Assembly (NCBI GenBank): GCA_000961765.1
Contig: LADT01000006.1
Coordinates: 1-64,000, forward strand
Origin: Clostridiaceae bacterium BRH_c20a
Lineage (GTDB): Bacteria; Bacillota; Peptococcia; Peptococcales; BICA1-8
Reading direction: 5' to 3'
Length of the DNA stretch: 64,000 nt
Numbering within the stretch: the stretch's first letter is position 1; every line of letters begins with the position of its first letter. A program made the translations under genes and the position numbers. A model generated the notes under the pieces. That model was not told the DNA's origin. It made no database searches and saw only the letters and a list, made by a program, of their open reading frames with translations. Positions 42,484-51,716 of the stretch are shown here, piece after piece.

Positions 42484-43248
42484 GTGAAAAAAAATAATAA
42501 AGTCATAGTCCAATCAGTAGATAGAGCATTGTCGATTTTGCAGGTTTTTGCTCAGCACGAGGAGTTAGGTGTAACGGAAATTAGTAAACTAATAAATTTA
42601 AATAAAAGTACTACATATGGTTTACTTAGTACTTTGTTTGAAAAAGGATATGTTGATAAAAAGCCTAATGGCAAATACTGCTTAGGCCTTATTTTATTAG
42701 AATTGGGGCAGTATGTACAAAATCGGTTAGATGTTAGAAGTACTGCCAGACCTTTATTAGAAGAATTATGTGAAAAATATGATGAAACCATTCACCTTGT
42801 ATTGTGTAACAGGGGTGAGGTTTATTATGTAGACAAAGTTGAAAGTGCGAGAAGTATTGTTAATATAACTCAGGTTGGTAAAAAGGTAGCTTTGCACGCT
42901 TCCTCAGTTGGCAAAGCTATTCTTGCTTATATGCCTGTGGAAGAGCAGGAGCGAGAGTTAGCATTACCCCTAAAACAATATACAACATATACCATAACTA
43001 ATCCTAACGAATTGCGGGAACACTTAAGCTTAGTTAAGGAAAATGGCTATGCCCTGGATATGGAGGAAATTGAATTAGGTATTAGATGTTTAGGAGTACC
43101 AATAAGAAATTATACCGGCGAAGTGATTGGAGCCTTTAGCTGCTCTGCTCCTGCCACTAGAGTAAGTAGTGAAAAACTTAATGAAATAATTGTGGCAGTA
43201 AAGGATACTGCCACAAATGTATCGAGGAAATTAGGGTATAAAATTTAA
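42484..43248 (+). CDS. IclR family transcriptional regulator
   Basis: About 254 residues from GTG 42484 (weak GGGATGTG upstream); an ATG at 42469 in the same frame lacks a site. The winged HTH is at about 8-65 ([37 protein letters not shown]). The effector domain at about 80-250 shows [19 protein letters not shown] and [17 protein letters not shown]. IclR proteins bind small organic acids. It sits just behind its operator candidate and is followed by fhs 44 bases later, so it may control the flanking catabolic genes. Confidence 0.93.
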   Translation: MKKNNKVIVQSVDRALSILQVFAQHEELGVTEISKLINLNKSTTYGLLSTLFEKGYVDKKPNGKYCLGLILLELGQYVQNRLDVRSTARPLLEELCEKYDETIHLVLCNRGEVYYVDKVESARSIVNITQVGKKVALHASSVGKAILAYMPVEEQERELALPLKQYTTYTITNPNELREHLSLVKENGYALDMEEIELGIRCLGVPIRNYTGEVIGAFSCSAPATRVSSEKLNEIIVAVKDTATNVSRKLGYKI

Positions 43249-43292
43249 TTATTGTGTGCCCTTATTATATATTATTTAAGGAGGAAATTAAG

Positions 43293-44972
43293 ATGACATT
43301 TAAGAGTGATATTGAAATTGCCCAGGAGTCTGAGTTGCAGGTTGTTAATGAGATTGCTGATAAGTTGGCAATACCAGACAAGTACGTGGAAAACTACGGT
43401 AAATACAAAGCTAAAATTGATTATAAGATTTTAGAAGACTTAAAAGATAAGCCAAATGGTAAATTGGTATTAGTAACAGCAATAAATCCTACACCAGCTG
43501 GCGAAGGTAAGACTACAACAACTGTTGGATTAGGTGACGCTTTAATGAAATCCGGCAAAAGAACTGTTATTGCTTTAAGAGAACCATCTTTAGGTCCTGT
43601 TTTTGGAGTAAAAGGAGGAGCTGCCGGTGGTGGATATGCCCAGGTAGTTCCTATGGAAGATATTAACCTGCATTTTACCGGTGATCTTCATGCTATGGGT
43701 ACAGCCAATAACCTTTTAGCTGCCCTAATCGATAACCATATCCATCAAGGTAATAGGTTAGGAATTGATGCTAGAAAAATCACCTGGAAACGGGCAGTAG
43801 ATATGAATGATAGACAGCTTAGATATATTGTCAGTGGTTTAAACGGTAAGGCTAATGGAGTACCACGGGAGGATGGCTTTGATATTACTGTAGCCTCCGA
43901 GATAATGGCGATTCTTTGCTTATCTAAAGATATAGATGATCTTAAAGAGAGAATTTCAAGAATAGTAATAGGCTATACATATGATGATAAGCCTGTTACT
44001 GCTGCGGAACTAAATGCACAAGGTGCACTTGCTGCTCTCTTAAAAGATGCTTTAAAGCCAAATCTGGTCCAAACCTTAGAACATACCCCTGCTTTTATCC
44101 ATGGCGGACCTTTTGCTAATATTGCCCATGGATGTAACAGTGTTATGGCTACTAGAATGGCTTTAAAACTCAGTGATTACACTGTAACCGAAGCTGGTTT
44201 TGGTGCTGACTTAGGGGCAGAAAAATTTATTGATATAAAATGTCGGATGGCAGGTTTAGCTCCTGATGTGGTAGTAATTGTTGCTACGATAAGAGCTTTA
44301 AAACATCATGGCGGTTGTCCAAAGGCTGAACTCGGAACAGAAAATCTAGAAGTATTAGAAAAAGGTTTACCTAATCTATTAAAGCATATTCATAATATAA
44401 CTAAAGTATTTGGTTTACCGGCAGTGGTAGCTATTAACAGATTCCCGACTGATACAGAGAAAGAATTAGAATTAGTATACTCTAAGTGTAAAGAATTGGG
44501 CGTAAATGTTGCCTTGTCAGAGGTTTGGAGCAAAGGCGGTGACGGCGGAAAGGAATTAGCCCAAGAAGTAATCCGCCTTGCAGAAGAAAAAACAAATACC
44601 TTCACCTTTAGTTACGAAGCAGAAAATGGTATCAAAGAAAAAATTGAAGCAATTGTAACTAAGGTTTATGGTGGTAATGGAGTACAATATTCCAATAATG
44701 CTCAAAAGGAAATTGCGCAACTAGAAGCTTTAGGTTATGGAAAATTGCCTATCTGTATGGCAAAAACCCAATATTCCTTCTCGGACGATCCCGGAAAATT
44801 GGGGGCGCCTTCAGATTTTAAAGTAAGTATTAGTAAGGTTAAGGTTTCTGCAGGAGCAGGATTTTTGGTAGTATTAACTGGAGATATTATGACTATGCCT
44901 GGTTTACCTAAAGTTCCTTCCGCTGAGAAAATTGATATTGATAATAGCGGAAAGATTTCCGGCTTATTCTAA
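43293..44972 (+). CDS. fhs: Formate-tetrahydrofolate ligase
   Basis: 559 residues from ATG 43293 with AAGGAGG upstream. Joins formate and tetrahydrofolate with ATP, or makes ATP from 10-formyl-THF in reverse. [18 protein letters not shown] is the ATP-binding loop; [20 protein letters not shown] and [17 protein letters not shown] are strongly conserved. Normal length. It lies behind iclR rather than with folD or other folate genes, and in the same region as the ilvD-pdxA2-panB operon, fitting a role in handling one-carbon units from catabolism. Confidence 0.96.
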   Translation: MTFKSDIEIAQESELQVVNEIADKLAIPDKYVENYGKYKAKIDYKILEDLKDKPNGKLVLVTAINPTPAGEGKTTTTVGLGDALMKSGKRTVIALREPSLGPVFGVKGGAAGGGYAQVVPMEDINLHFTGDLHAMGTANNLLAALIDNHIHQGNRLGIDARKITWKRAVDMNDRQLRYIVSGLNGKANGVPREDGFDITVASEIMAILCLSKDIDDLKERISRIVIGYTYDDKPVTAAELNAQGALAALLKDALKPNLVQTLEHTPAFIHGGPFANIAHGCNSVMATRMALKLSDYTVTEAGFGADLGAEKFIDIKCRMAGLAPDVVVIVATIRALKHHGGCPKAELGTENLEVLEKGLPNLLKHIHNITKVFGLPAVVAINRFPTDTEKELELVYSKCKELGVNVALSEVWSKGGDGGKELAQEVIRLAEEKTNTFTFSYEAENGIKEKIEAIVTKVYGGNGVQYSNNAQKEIAQLEALGYGKLPICMAKTQYSFSDDPGKLGAPSDFKVSISKVKVSAGAGFLVVLTGDIMTMPGLPKVPSAEKIDIDNSGKISGLF

Positions 44973-44993
44973 AATTTATCCAATCGTATAAGA

Positions 44994-45085
44994 CTCCCGC
45001 TTCTGTAAGCGGGAGATAAGGAATTAGGATAAGTCTCCCTAAGTTCAGGTGGAACCAAAACTCCATCTGAACAAGTTCGGCTTTA
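44994..45085 (+). ncRNA. IS605-type right end / omega-RNA-like remnant without tnpB
   Basis: A hairpin CTCCCGCTTCTGTAAGCGGG (44994-45013) is followed by AAGTCTCCCTAAG and a second hairpin, GTTCAGGTGGA pairing with TCCATCTGAAC (45043-45072), then AAGTTCGGC. This order closely resembles the 3' ends of IS200/IS605-type elements, where the TnpB guide (omega) RNA scaffold is encoded. No tnpB is present in the 22 kb on either side within this window. It could be a degraded or non-autonomous element. The likeness is from memory. Confidence 0.45.
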
Positions 45086-45087
45086 TA

Positions 45088-45127
45088 ATATGCGTCTATT
45101 CAAACTGAATAGACGCATATTTTTTTG
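45088..45127 (+). terminator. Strong terminator before the aminotransferase
   Basis: ATATGCGTCTATTC pairs with GAATAGACGCATAT around AAACT, then seven T. Confidence 0.8.
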
Positions 45128-45233
45128 TTGCGAAAAGTTTTACTAAATAATCATTTTGCAAATAATTAGTGATATTATAATAAATATATAGAATTGCTAA
45201 TTAAAAACTTATCTAAAGGAGAGGAAAAGAAAA

Positions 45234-46427
45234 ATGAAATTAGCTAAGAGGGTAAGGATTATTGAACCATCAAAAACATTGGAATTGATGGCAAAAGCTA
45301 AAGCTTTAAAGAGTGAGGGGAAAAATGTTTTAGAATTTCAAGTTGGTGAACCTGATTTTAATACTCCAGAGCACATAAAAAAGGCAGGCATAAAAGCTAT
45401 CGAAGAGAACCTTACTAAATATACACCTTCACCGGGTACAATGGAACTTAGAAAGGCTATCGTGGAAAAATTAGAGAAGGAAAATAACTTGAAATACTCA
45501 CCTAGTGAAGTAATGGTTTCAAATGGGGGAAAACATTGCCTTTTTAATGGAATAATGACTTTAGTGGATTCAGGGGATGAGGTAATTATTCCAACACCTT
45601 ATTGGGTTACATACCCAGAAGCAGTAAAAATCGCAGATGGTGTTCCTGTATTTATTGAAACAACTAGTGATAATGATTTCAAAGTTACTCCTGACCAATT
45701 GGAAAAGGCTATTACAGAAAAAACAAAAGTACTAATTCTTTGCAGTCCATCAAATCCAACTGGCTCAGTTTATACAGAAGAAGAATTAAGAGGTATTGCC
45801 CAAGTAGTTGCCAAGCACCAAATATATGTTTTTTCTGATGAAATGTACGAAAAACTAATTTATGACGGATTAAGTTTTGTCAGTTTTGCAAGTTTAGGTG
45901 AGGATGTGAAAAAGCTTACCTTAACCTTTAATGGAGTATCTAAGGCTTATGCTATGACAGGATGGCGTATAGGATATGTGGCGGGCGCATCGGAAATTAT
46001 CAAGGCTATGGACTCCTTACAAAGTCATGCAACTTCAAATCCTAATTCCATCGCTCAAAAAGCTAGCGTAGCGGCTTTATTAGGTCCTACCGATGAATTA
46101 GAAGAAATGCGTAAGGAATTTGATATACGTAGACTTTATATGGTAGATACACTAAATGATATCCCTGGTATAGAGTGCAGAACTCCTAAAGGAGCATTTT
46201 ATGCTTTCCCTGATATATCAAGCTTTATTGGAAAAACCTATAAAGGTGAGAAAATTACAAATGATGATGATTTCGCGAGACTTCTTCTAGAGAACTACTA
46301 TGTAGTTGCTGTGCCGGGCTCTTCCTTTGGAGCTCCAGGGTTTTTGCGGTTTTCTTATGCAACTTCTCTAGAAATAATAAAAGAAGGAATGGAATTATTG
46401 AAAAGGTTTGTGCTGGAAATTAAATAG
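45234..46427 (+). CDS. Class I aminotransferase (aspartate aminotransferase type)
   Basis: 397 residues, AAGGAGAGG upstream. Fold-type I enzyme with VGEPDFNTPEHIKKAG, YTPSPGTMELRKAI, LCSPSNPTGSVY, DEMYEKLIYDG and the PLP Lys in FNGVSKAYAMTGWR. The set resembles AspB-type aspartate aminotransferases of Firmicutes. In this setting it could also transaminate 4-hydroxy-2-oxobutanoate or another keto acid of the neighbouring pathway; that is inference. It lies between a strong terminator and the operator of the ilvD-like gene, so it is probably its own unit. Confidence 0.9.
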   Translation: MKLAKRVRIIEPSKTLELMAKAKALKSEGKNVLEFQVGEPDFNTPEHIKKAGIKAIEENLTKYTPSPGTMELRKAIVEKLEKENNLKYSPSEVMVSNGGKHCLFNGIMTLVDSGDEVIIPTPYWVTYPEAVKIADGVPVFIETTSDNDFKVTPDQLEKAITEKTKVLILCSPSNPTGSVYTEEELRGIAQVVAKHQIYVFSDEMYEKLIYDGLSFVSFASLGEDVKKLTLTFNGVSKAYAMTGWRIGYVAGASEIIKAMDSLQSHATSNPNSIAQKASVAALLGPTDELEEMRKEFDIRRLYMVDTLNDIPGIECRTPKGAFYAFPDISSFIGKTYKGEKITNDDDFARLLLENYYVVAVPGSSFGAPGFLRFSYATSLEIIKEGMELLKRFVLEIK

Positions 46428-46490
46428 TTTATGAAAAAAATAAATTTTTAATGTTTTTTAAAGGATATTCAAAATTGAAAATAGAATTAT

Positions 46491-46522
46491 TTATTCAGCA
46501 ATAAAAATCGTTATTCGGTAAT
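46491..46522 (+). promoter_or_regulatory. IclR-type operator candidate before the ilvD-like operon
   Basis: TTATTCAGCAAT (46491) and TTATTCGGTAAT (46511) are direct repeats spaced 20 bp. They match the pair before iclR and the TTCGGTAT unit before the TRAP operon. Confidence 0.55.
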
Positions 46523-46545
46523 AATGCACAAAAGGAGTGGGATTT

Positions 46546-48219
46546 ATGAGTTTACGTAGTAGCCGCATCCTGAGTCGTCCTGAATGGAGTATTAACAGGG
46601 CTTATTATAAATCAATGGGTTATTCAGATACTGATCTCGAAAAACCGATTATTGGGATTGCTAATGCTTGGAGTACAACGGTGCCTGGTCATTATAATCT
46701 TCGTCAAGTTTCAGAAGCTGTTAAGGAAGGGATCAGAGAAGCTGGCGGAACTCCAGTTGAATTTGGGGTAATAGGTGCCTGTGATGGTATCGCCGAAGGA
46801 CATGAAGGAATGCGTTATATCCTTCCAACTAGGGATATTATAGCCCATAGTATAGAACTGATGGTGCAAGCACACCAATATGATGGTATAGTCTTGCTTG
46901 GATCTTGTGATAAGATTGTTCCAGGTATGTTGATGGCTGCAGCCCGTTTGGATTTACCGGCAATTTTTGTTAATGGTGGGCCAATGCTGGGTGGCCCAGT
47001 TATCCACGGTCGAAAAGCGGATACAACTTCCATTATTGAAGGTGTTGGAAGACTTAAGAAAGGTCAAATAACCGAAGAGGAATTAATTAAAATGGAAGAC
47101 TCCTGCGCTCCCACCTGCGGTTCTTGTTCCTTTTTGGGAACAGCTAATACTATGTGCTGTATTGCAGAGGCTATAGGTATGTCCCTAACAGGTAGTGCAG
47201 TAATTCCTGCTGTATATAATGAACGTTTAAAGACTGCGCAAGAATCAGGTAGAGCTATCGTAAATTTAATTCGTAAGGATATTACGGCCAGACAGATTAT
47301 TAACAAAGAGTCTATCGAAAATGCAGTTAGATTAAATTCTGCCATTGGTGGTTCTACCAACTCAGCTTTACACATTCCGGCTATTGCTTATGAAGCTAAA
47401 GTTGAATTCGACTTGGATATTTTTGATAAACTTAGTAGAACAACACCATTAGTTGCCAAGATGAATCCTGCTGCATCAGCTAATGTGATAGATTTTTATG
47501 AAGCAGGTGGAGTACCGGTAGTTTTAGGGGAAATATCTTCCCTTCTTAAATTAAACGCCCTAACAGTTACAGGCAAAACTATTGGAGAAAATATTAAAGG
47601 ATATAAATCACCAAATAATGAAGTTATCAAAACCTTTGCGGAGCCATTTAGTGCCTTCGGTGGGTTAGCTGTTCTCTATGGCAATCTGGCTCCTAATTCT
47701 GCAGTTACTAAACCGGCAGCAATTAATCCCAACATGCTTTCCTTCCAGGGACCAGCCCGTGTGTTTAATTCTGAAGATGAGGCAAATATCGCTATTTTAA
47801 ATAATGAGGTTAAACCTGGTGAGGTTGTAGTTATAAGATATGAAGGACCTAAGGGAGGTCCGGGAATGCCAGAAATGTTTAAGGCCATGAAGCTGCTTCA
47901 CGGCTTAGGTCTTGCTGATAAAGTAGCATTAGTAACTGATGGTAGATTTTCGGGTACTAATAATGGTTGTTTTGTCGGGCATATTTCCCCTGAAGCTCAA
48001 GAAGGCGGACCTATTGCCTTAGTGCAAGATGGTGACCTTATAGATATTAATATTCCTGAGAGAAAACTTGATATATTAGTAGATTCCCTTGTGCTGGAGG
48101 ACCGCAAAAAACAATTGCAGCCACCCAAAGCAAGGGTAACAGAAGGTTATTTATATTTATACAGTAAGCTGGCGGAATCAGCCGATAAAGGGGCAATCAT
48201 CAAAACTAGAGCTGAGTAA
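46546..48219 (+). CDS. ilvD: IlvD/Edd family dehydratase, probably acting on a sugar acid
   Basis: 557 residues from ATG 46546, with AAGGAGTGGG upstream. The Fe-S cysteines are visible: GSCDKIVPGM (Cys 121) and CAPTCGSCSFLGTANTM (Cys 187, 191, 194). NAWSTTVPGHYNLR and the FLGTANTMCC wording differ from E. coli IlvD. The family dehydrates 2,3-dihydroxy acids to 2-oxo acids: branched-chain precursors or aldonic acids. No ilvB, ilvC or leu genes are near, and a four-carbon-acid kinase and PdxA2 follow, so a tetronate (threonate/erythronate) substrate, giving 4-hydroxy-2-oxobutanoate, is my best guess. True IlvD cannot be excluded. Confidence 0.88.
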   Translation: MSLRSSRILSRPEWSINRAYYKSMGYSDTDLEKPIIGIANAWSTTVPGHYNLRQVSEAVKEGIREAGGTPVEFGVIGACDGIAEGHEGMRYILPTRDIIAHSIELMVQAHQYDGIVLLGSCDKIVPGMLMAAARLDLPAIFVNGGPMLGGPVIHGRKADTTSIIEGVGRLKKGQITEEELIKMEDSCAPTCGSCSFLGTANTMCCIAEAIGMSLTGSAVIPAVYNERLKTAQESGRAIVNLIRKDITARQIINKESIENAVRLNSAIGGSTNSALHIPAIAYEAKVEFDLDIFDKLSRTTPLVAKMNPAASANVIDFYEAGGVPVVLGEISSLLKLNALTVTGKTIGENIKGYKSPNNEVIKTFAEPFSAFGGLAVLYGNLAPNSAVTKPAAINPNMLSFQGPARVFNSEDEANIAILNNEVKPGEVVVIRYEGPKGGPGMPEMFKAMKLLHGLGLADKVALVTDGRFSGTNNGCFVGHISPEAQEGGPIALVQDGDLIDINIPERKLDILVDSLVLEDRKKQLQPPKARVTEGYLYLYSKLAESADKGAIIKTRAE

Positions 48220-48234
48220 CAAGGAGGCGTAAGG

Positions 48235-49518
48235 GTGCCAGAGTTTATTATAATAGCAGATGATTTAAGCGGGGCTTGTGATACAGCAGTACAATTCAGT
48301 AATTCAGGTTATCGAACAATAGTATTAAATAAAATCGATAATCTTTTATCCCTAGGTTCCCGTTTTAATGCAGTTGCTATTACTACTAATTCCCGAGATA
48401 CATCTTCAAGCCAAGCAATAGAAAAGGTAAAAGAGGCATGTCAATTTTTAAAGAACAAAACAAACCCTACTATTTATAAAAAAATTGATTCAACCTGGCG
48501 GGGCAATATTGGAGTTGAGCTAGAGGTGCTAATTAAGGAATTAGACTTAAGTTTTGCTCTTATTTGCTCTGTGTATCCTAAAAATAAAAGGGTCGGTATA
48601 GGTGGGTATTTATTAGTGGATGGTCAGCTCCTCCATCATACACCCATGGCTAAAGACCCTGCTTCTCCAATTAAAGAAGGATATTTGCCTGCTTTACTAA
48701 AAAAACAGACCAACCTCCCTGTGGAGCATATAGATTTGCAGATTATTGAAAAAGGACCTTTAGAGGCAGAAAAATATATTGCAGAAAAAATTAAGAAGAA
48801 TGGGCAGTGCTTTTTCATTGCTGATGCTTTAGAGGAGTCCCATCTTGATACCCTTGCCTTATTAAGTAGGGGAGACTTACCTCCTCATATTTTTGCAGGG
48901 TCTGCAGGATTATCTGCCGCATTATTACGGCAAAAAAAGAACGATTCCAAGGTGAATTTATTACCTGTTTTAACTGTAATTGGCAGTGTTCACCCCAATA
49001 GTAACTTACAGGTAGATGAGATGATAAAAAAACTTGGTATCAAAGAAGTATATATCCCCTGGCAAAATCTTATTAATTATACTGACGGAGGTTTAAACGA
49101 TTTAGCCTTAGCGGCAGTAAATAAGCTAAATAGTGGTGAGGACCTGGTTATTCGCACCTCAAGGACTGTTAATGATGTAGAGTTAGCAAAATCAGAAGGA
49201 ATTAAACTTGGTCTAAGTAGTTTAGAAATTGCTAATACTATCTCCCAGGGCTTACAAAAATTTATGGCTGATATTTTAGGAAAAGTGAGAATTTCCGGGC
49301 TTATGGTTACCGGAGGGGCCACCGCTTTGCAGTTATTAGAAGGCACAAATGCTGAAGGAATTGAAGTGGAAGAAGAGATAGAGCCTGGTGTTCCTATCGG
49401 AAAAATTGTTGGTGGAGTTTTAGATGGTTTAAGTATTATTACTAAAGCCGGAGGTTTTGGCTCCCGAAATGTATTTTGCAATGGAGCAGAGATTTTAAAA
49501 CAAAAGGAGAGAGCATAG
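48235..49518 (+). CDS. Four-carbon acid sugar kinase family protein (DUF1537, OtnK/DtnK type)
   Basis: 427 residues from GTG 48235, AAGGAGG upstream. The N-terminal domain shows IIADDLSGACDTAVQFSNSG and the C-terminal nucleotide domain shows GLMVTGGATALQLL and KAGGFGSRNVF, typical of DUF1537 kinases. Members phosphorylate threonate, erythronate or 2-oxotetronate at C4. Paired with PdxA2, as here, the known route is D-threonate to 4-phosphothreonate and then to dihydroxyacetone phosphate and CO2. The stop codon directly touches the pdxA2 start. Confidence 0.9.
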   Translation: MPEFIIIADDLSGACDTAVQFSNSGYRTIVLNKIDNLLSLGSRFNAVAITTNSRDTSSSQAIEKVKEACQFLKNKTNPTIYKKIDSTWRGNIGVELEVLIKELDLSFALICSVYPKNKRVGIGGYLLVDGQLLHHTPMAKDPASPIKEGYLPALLKKQTNLPVEHIDLQIIEKGPLEAEKYIAEKIKKNGQCFFIADALEESHLDTLALLSRGDLPPHIFAGSAGLSAALLRQKKNDSKVNLLPVLTVIGSVHPNSNLQVDEMIKKLGIKEVYIPWQNLINYTDGGLNDLALAAVNKLNSGEDLVIRTSRTVNDVELAKSEGIKLGLSSLEIANTISQGLQKFMADILGKVRISGLMVTGGATALQLLEGTNAEGIEVEEEIEPGVPIGKIVGGVLDGLSIITKAGGFGSRNVFCNGAEILKQKERA

Positions 49519-50526
49519 ATGAATGATAGACCTTTACTAGCTTTAACAATGGGTGATCCGGCAGGAGTTGGTTCAGAAATTATTGTGAAAACCTTGAGTA
49601 AGAAAGAATACTATGACATGGCTCGACCTTTAGTCATTGGTGATGCTAGGAGGATGGAACAAAGCTTAAAATTTGTTCCTGAACAACTAGAAATAAATGT
49701 AGTGAGTTCAGTTGATGAAGCTAAATTTATCTATGGTATTATTGATGTTCTAGATATCGAGATAGAAGGTGCTAGTGAAGTTCCTTATGGTCAAGTAAAT
49801 GGAGTTGCCGGCAAAGCAGCCATTAGTTATATATTTAAATCTATCGAAATGGCTAACAATAGAGAAGTTGATGCAGTGGTTACCGGGCCAATTAACAAAG
49901 AATCCATGCATCTAGCCGGCTATAAAAACTATCCTGGTCATACGGAAATATTTGCTGAAAAAACAGATACTAAAGATTATGCCATGATGCTCTATACAGA
50001 TGGTTATTATGTTATACATGTAAGTACCCATTGTTCACTGCGGCAAGCATGTGATAGAGCTACTAAAACCAGAGTTAAGAAAATTATCGATCTAGCCCAT
50101 GATATGATAAAAACATATAACATTGAAAACCCAACAATTGCTGTAGCTGGTTTAAATCCCCATTCTGGAGAGAGTGGTGCCTTTGGGGATGAGGAAATTA
50201 AAGAAATTATCCCTGCTATTGAGGAAGCAAAGGCAGAGGGTATAGATGTAATAGGTCCTGTTCCACCGGACAGCATTTTCTTCCGAGCTATGAAAGGACA
50301 GTTCAAGGTAATTGTAGTTATGTATCATGATCAGGGTCATATACCGGTCAAAGTAATAAACTTTGAAGATGGGGTCAATGTTACTTTAGGTCTGCCGATA
50401 ATTCGGACATCTGTAGATCATGGTACTGCTTTTGGTAAAGCAGGTAAAGGTACCGCTTCTCCTGCCAGCTTAGAGGCTGCCTATAAACTAGCAACTGAAA
50501 TGGGTCTAAAAAAATTCTATAATTAA
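49519..50526 (+). CDS. pdxA2: PdxA2-type 4-phosphate-hydroxyacid dehydrogenase
   Basis: 335 residues, starting directly after the kinase stop. TMGDPAGVGSEIIVK, TGPINKESMHLAGY, ISTHCSLRQ-like VSTHCSLRQAC, AGLNPHSGESG and VMYHDQGHIPVKV are PdxA signatures including the metal-binding His. Linkage to DUF1537 marks the PdxA2 group, which oxidises 4-phospho-threonate or -erythronate with decarboxylation to dihydroxyacetone phosphate, rather than pyridoxal synthesis. The last gene before panB copy 2, 112 bases downstream. Confidence 0.92.
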   Translation: MNDRPLLALTMGDPAGVGSEIIVKTLSKKEYYDMARPLVIGDARRMEQSLKFVPEQLEINVVSSVDEAKFIYGIIDVLDIEIEGASEVPYGQVNGVAGKAAISYIFKSIEMANNREVDAVVTGPINKESMHLAGYKNYPGHTEIFAEKTDTKDYAMMLYTDGYYVIHVSTHCSLRQACDRATKTRVKKIIDLAHDMIKTYNIENPTIAVAGLNPHSGESGAFGDEEIKEIIPAIEEAKAEGIDVIGPVPPDSIFFRAMKGQFKVIVVMYHDQGHIPVKVINFEDGVNVTLGLPIIRTSVDHGTAFGKAGKGTASPASLEAAYKLATEMGLKKFYN

Positions 50527-50638
50527 ATTTCGGAGGTGATTGCCCCGCAGAATACTCTTTAGTGTTGAAGTTGCTTGCAACATGCGTATTTTACCTATAT
50601 TGATTAACTATATAAATTAAAAAGGATGGTGCTTTATA

Positions 50639-51499
50639 ATGGCAAAAAAATCTATTCATGATTTTCACAAAATGGTGGCAGAAAAAGAACCAATTACCTA
50701 TTTGACGGCTTATGACTACTTAACCGCTAAAATGGTAGAAAAAGCGGGAATTGACATGATCCTAGTTGGAGACTCCCTAGGTATGGTTGTGTTAGGCTAT
50801 GAAACAACTATTCCTGTTACGCTAGAAGATATGATTCGTCATTGTCAGGCTGTTCGTCGTGGTGCACCTAATACATTCATCGTAGGCGATATGACCTATA
50901 TGTCTTATCAAGTTTCTGATGAGCAAGCTGTAGAGAGTGCTGGCAGAATGGTTAAAGAGGGTTTGTGTGATGCTGTTAAGCTAGAAGGCGGCGGAACACG
51001 GATGGCCAGCAGAATTAAGGCAATAAATGAATCAGGTATTCTTGTGATGGGCCATATTGGCTTAACTCCTCAATCTATGGGTCAACAGGGTGGTTATAAA
51101 GCTCAAGGCAGAAATTCACAGGCTGCAGTAAATATTGTGAAAGAAGCTAAAAGATTAGAAGAAGCAGGTGCTTTCAGTATCCTAGTTGAAGCTGTTCCTT
51201 CTATGGTTGGCAAAGCTATTACTGAAAGAGCAGGTATTCCCATCTTAGGTATAGGTGCAGGCTCTTACACCCATGGTCAGTTATTGATTTTCGCTGATAT
51301 GGTTGGTTTATATGATAACTTTACACCTAAGTTTGTCAAACAGTATGCCAATGTTAATGAAGTTATCTCCAAGGCATTTAAACAGTATCATCAAGATGTA
51401 AAAGATAAAAGCTTCCCCATAGATTCTGAACATACTTATAAAATGAAAGATGAAGAAGTGCAAGATTTCTTAGGATTACTAGAAAAAGAAGATATTTAG
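50639..51499 (+). CDS. panB: PanB family (ketopantoate hydroxymethyltransferase-like), copy 2
   Basis: 286 residues, AAAGGATGG upstream. Metal and catalytic residues are kept: Asp 45 (VGDSLGM), Asp 84 (VGDMTYMSY), Glu 116 (KLEGGG), Glu 184 (LVEAVP), plus GHIGLTPQS and GIGAG. It shares most of its sequence pattern with copy 1 but has GGYKAQGRNS where copy 1 has GGFKAQGRDV. It follows a sugar-acid kinase and PdxA2, with no pantothenate genes near. With IlvD making 4-hydroxy-2-oxobutanoate, PanB acting in reverse would give pyruvate and methylene-THF. Normal ketopantoate synthesis is the alternative. Confidence 0.88.
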   Translation: MAKKSIHDFHKMVAEKEPITYLTAYDYLTAKMVEKAGIDMILVGDSLGMVVLGYETTIPVTLEDMIRHCQAVRRGAPNTFIVGDMTYMSYQVSDEQAVESAGRMVKEGLCDAVKLEGGGTRMASRIKAINESGILVMGHIGLTPQSMGQQGGYKAQGRNSQAAVNIVKEAKRLEEAGAFSILVEAVPSMVGKAITERAGIPILGIGAGSYTHGQLLIFADMVGLYDNFTPKFVKQYANVNEVISKAFKQYHQDVKDKSFPIDSEHTYKMKDEEVQDFLGLLEKEDI

Positions 51500-51517
51500 C
51501 CCCCAATTTATTAACAT

Positions 51518-51554
51518 AAAAGCAATGTGCCCCCAAAGGGGGCACATTGCTTTT
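51518..51554 (+). terminator. Terminator of catabolic operon 2
   Basis: AAAAGCAATGTGCCCCC pairs with GGGGGCACATTGCTTTT around AAA; a long perfect stem. Confidence 0.8.
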
Positions 51555-51716
51555 ATTCTTATCCAATATCCAATTTTTGTGTGCTATAATAAATACCAAC
51601 TTTTAGTTGTTGGAAAAGACTGAACTCTCTGTTATATTGAATAAATAACCATTAGTAATAACTTTTGCCCTCACGGATAGCAAGTATGAAATACGTATGA
51701 ACGGGGGTATTCTGAT

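Noticed and set aside
44973-45233. THF or T-box riboswitch near fhs/aminotransferase
   Set aside because: The structured sequence lies downstream of fhs and ends in a terminator before the next promoter; it has no T-box or THF core and fits an IS605-type end better.
46546-48219. Branched-chain amino acid biosynthesis cluster
   Set aside because: No ilvB, ilvN, ilvC or leu genes are nearby; neighbours are a sugar-acid kinase, PdxA2 and PanB, and the promoter carries the IclR-type repeats.
50540-50620. Possible 26-codon TTG-started frame between pdxA2 and panB copy 2
   Set aside because: GGAGG is only 3 bases from the start codon and the product has no recognisable feature; more likely ordinary leader sequence.
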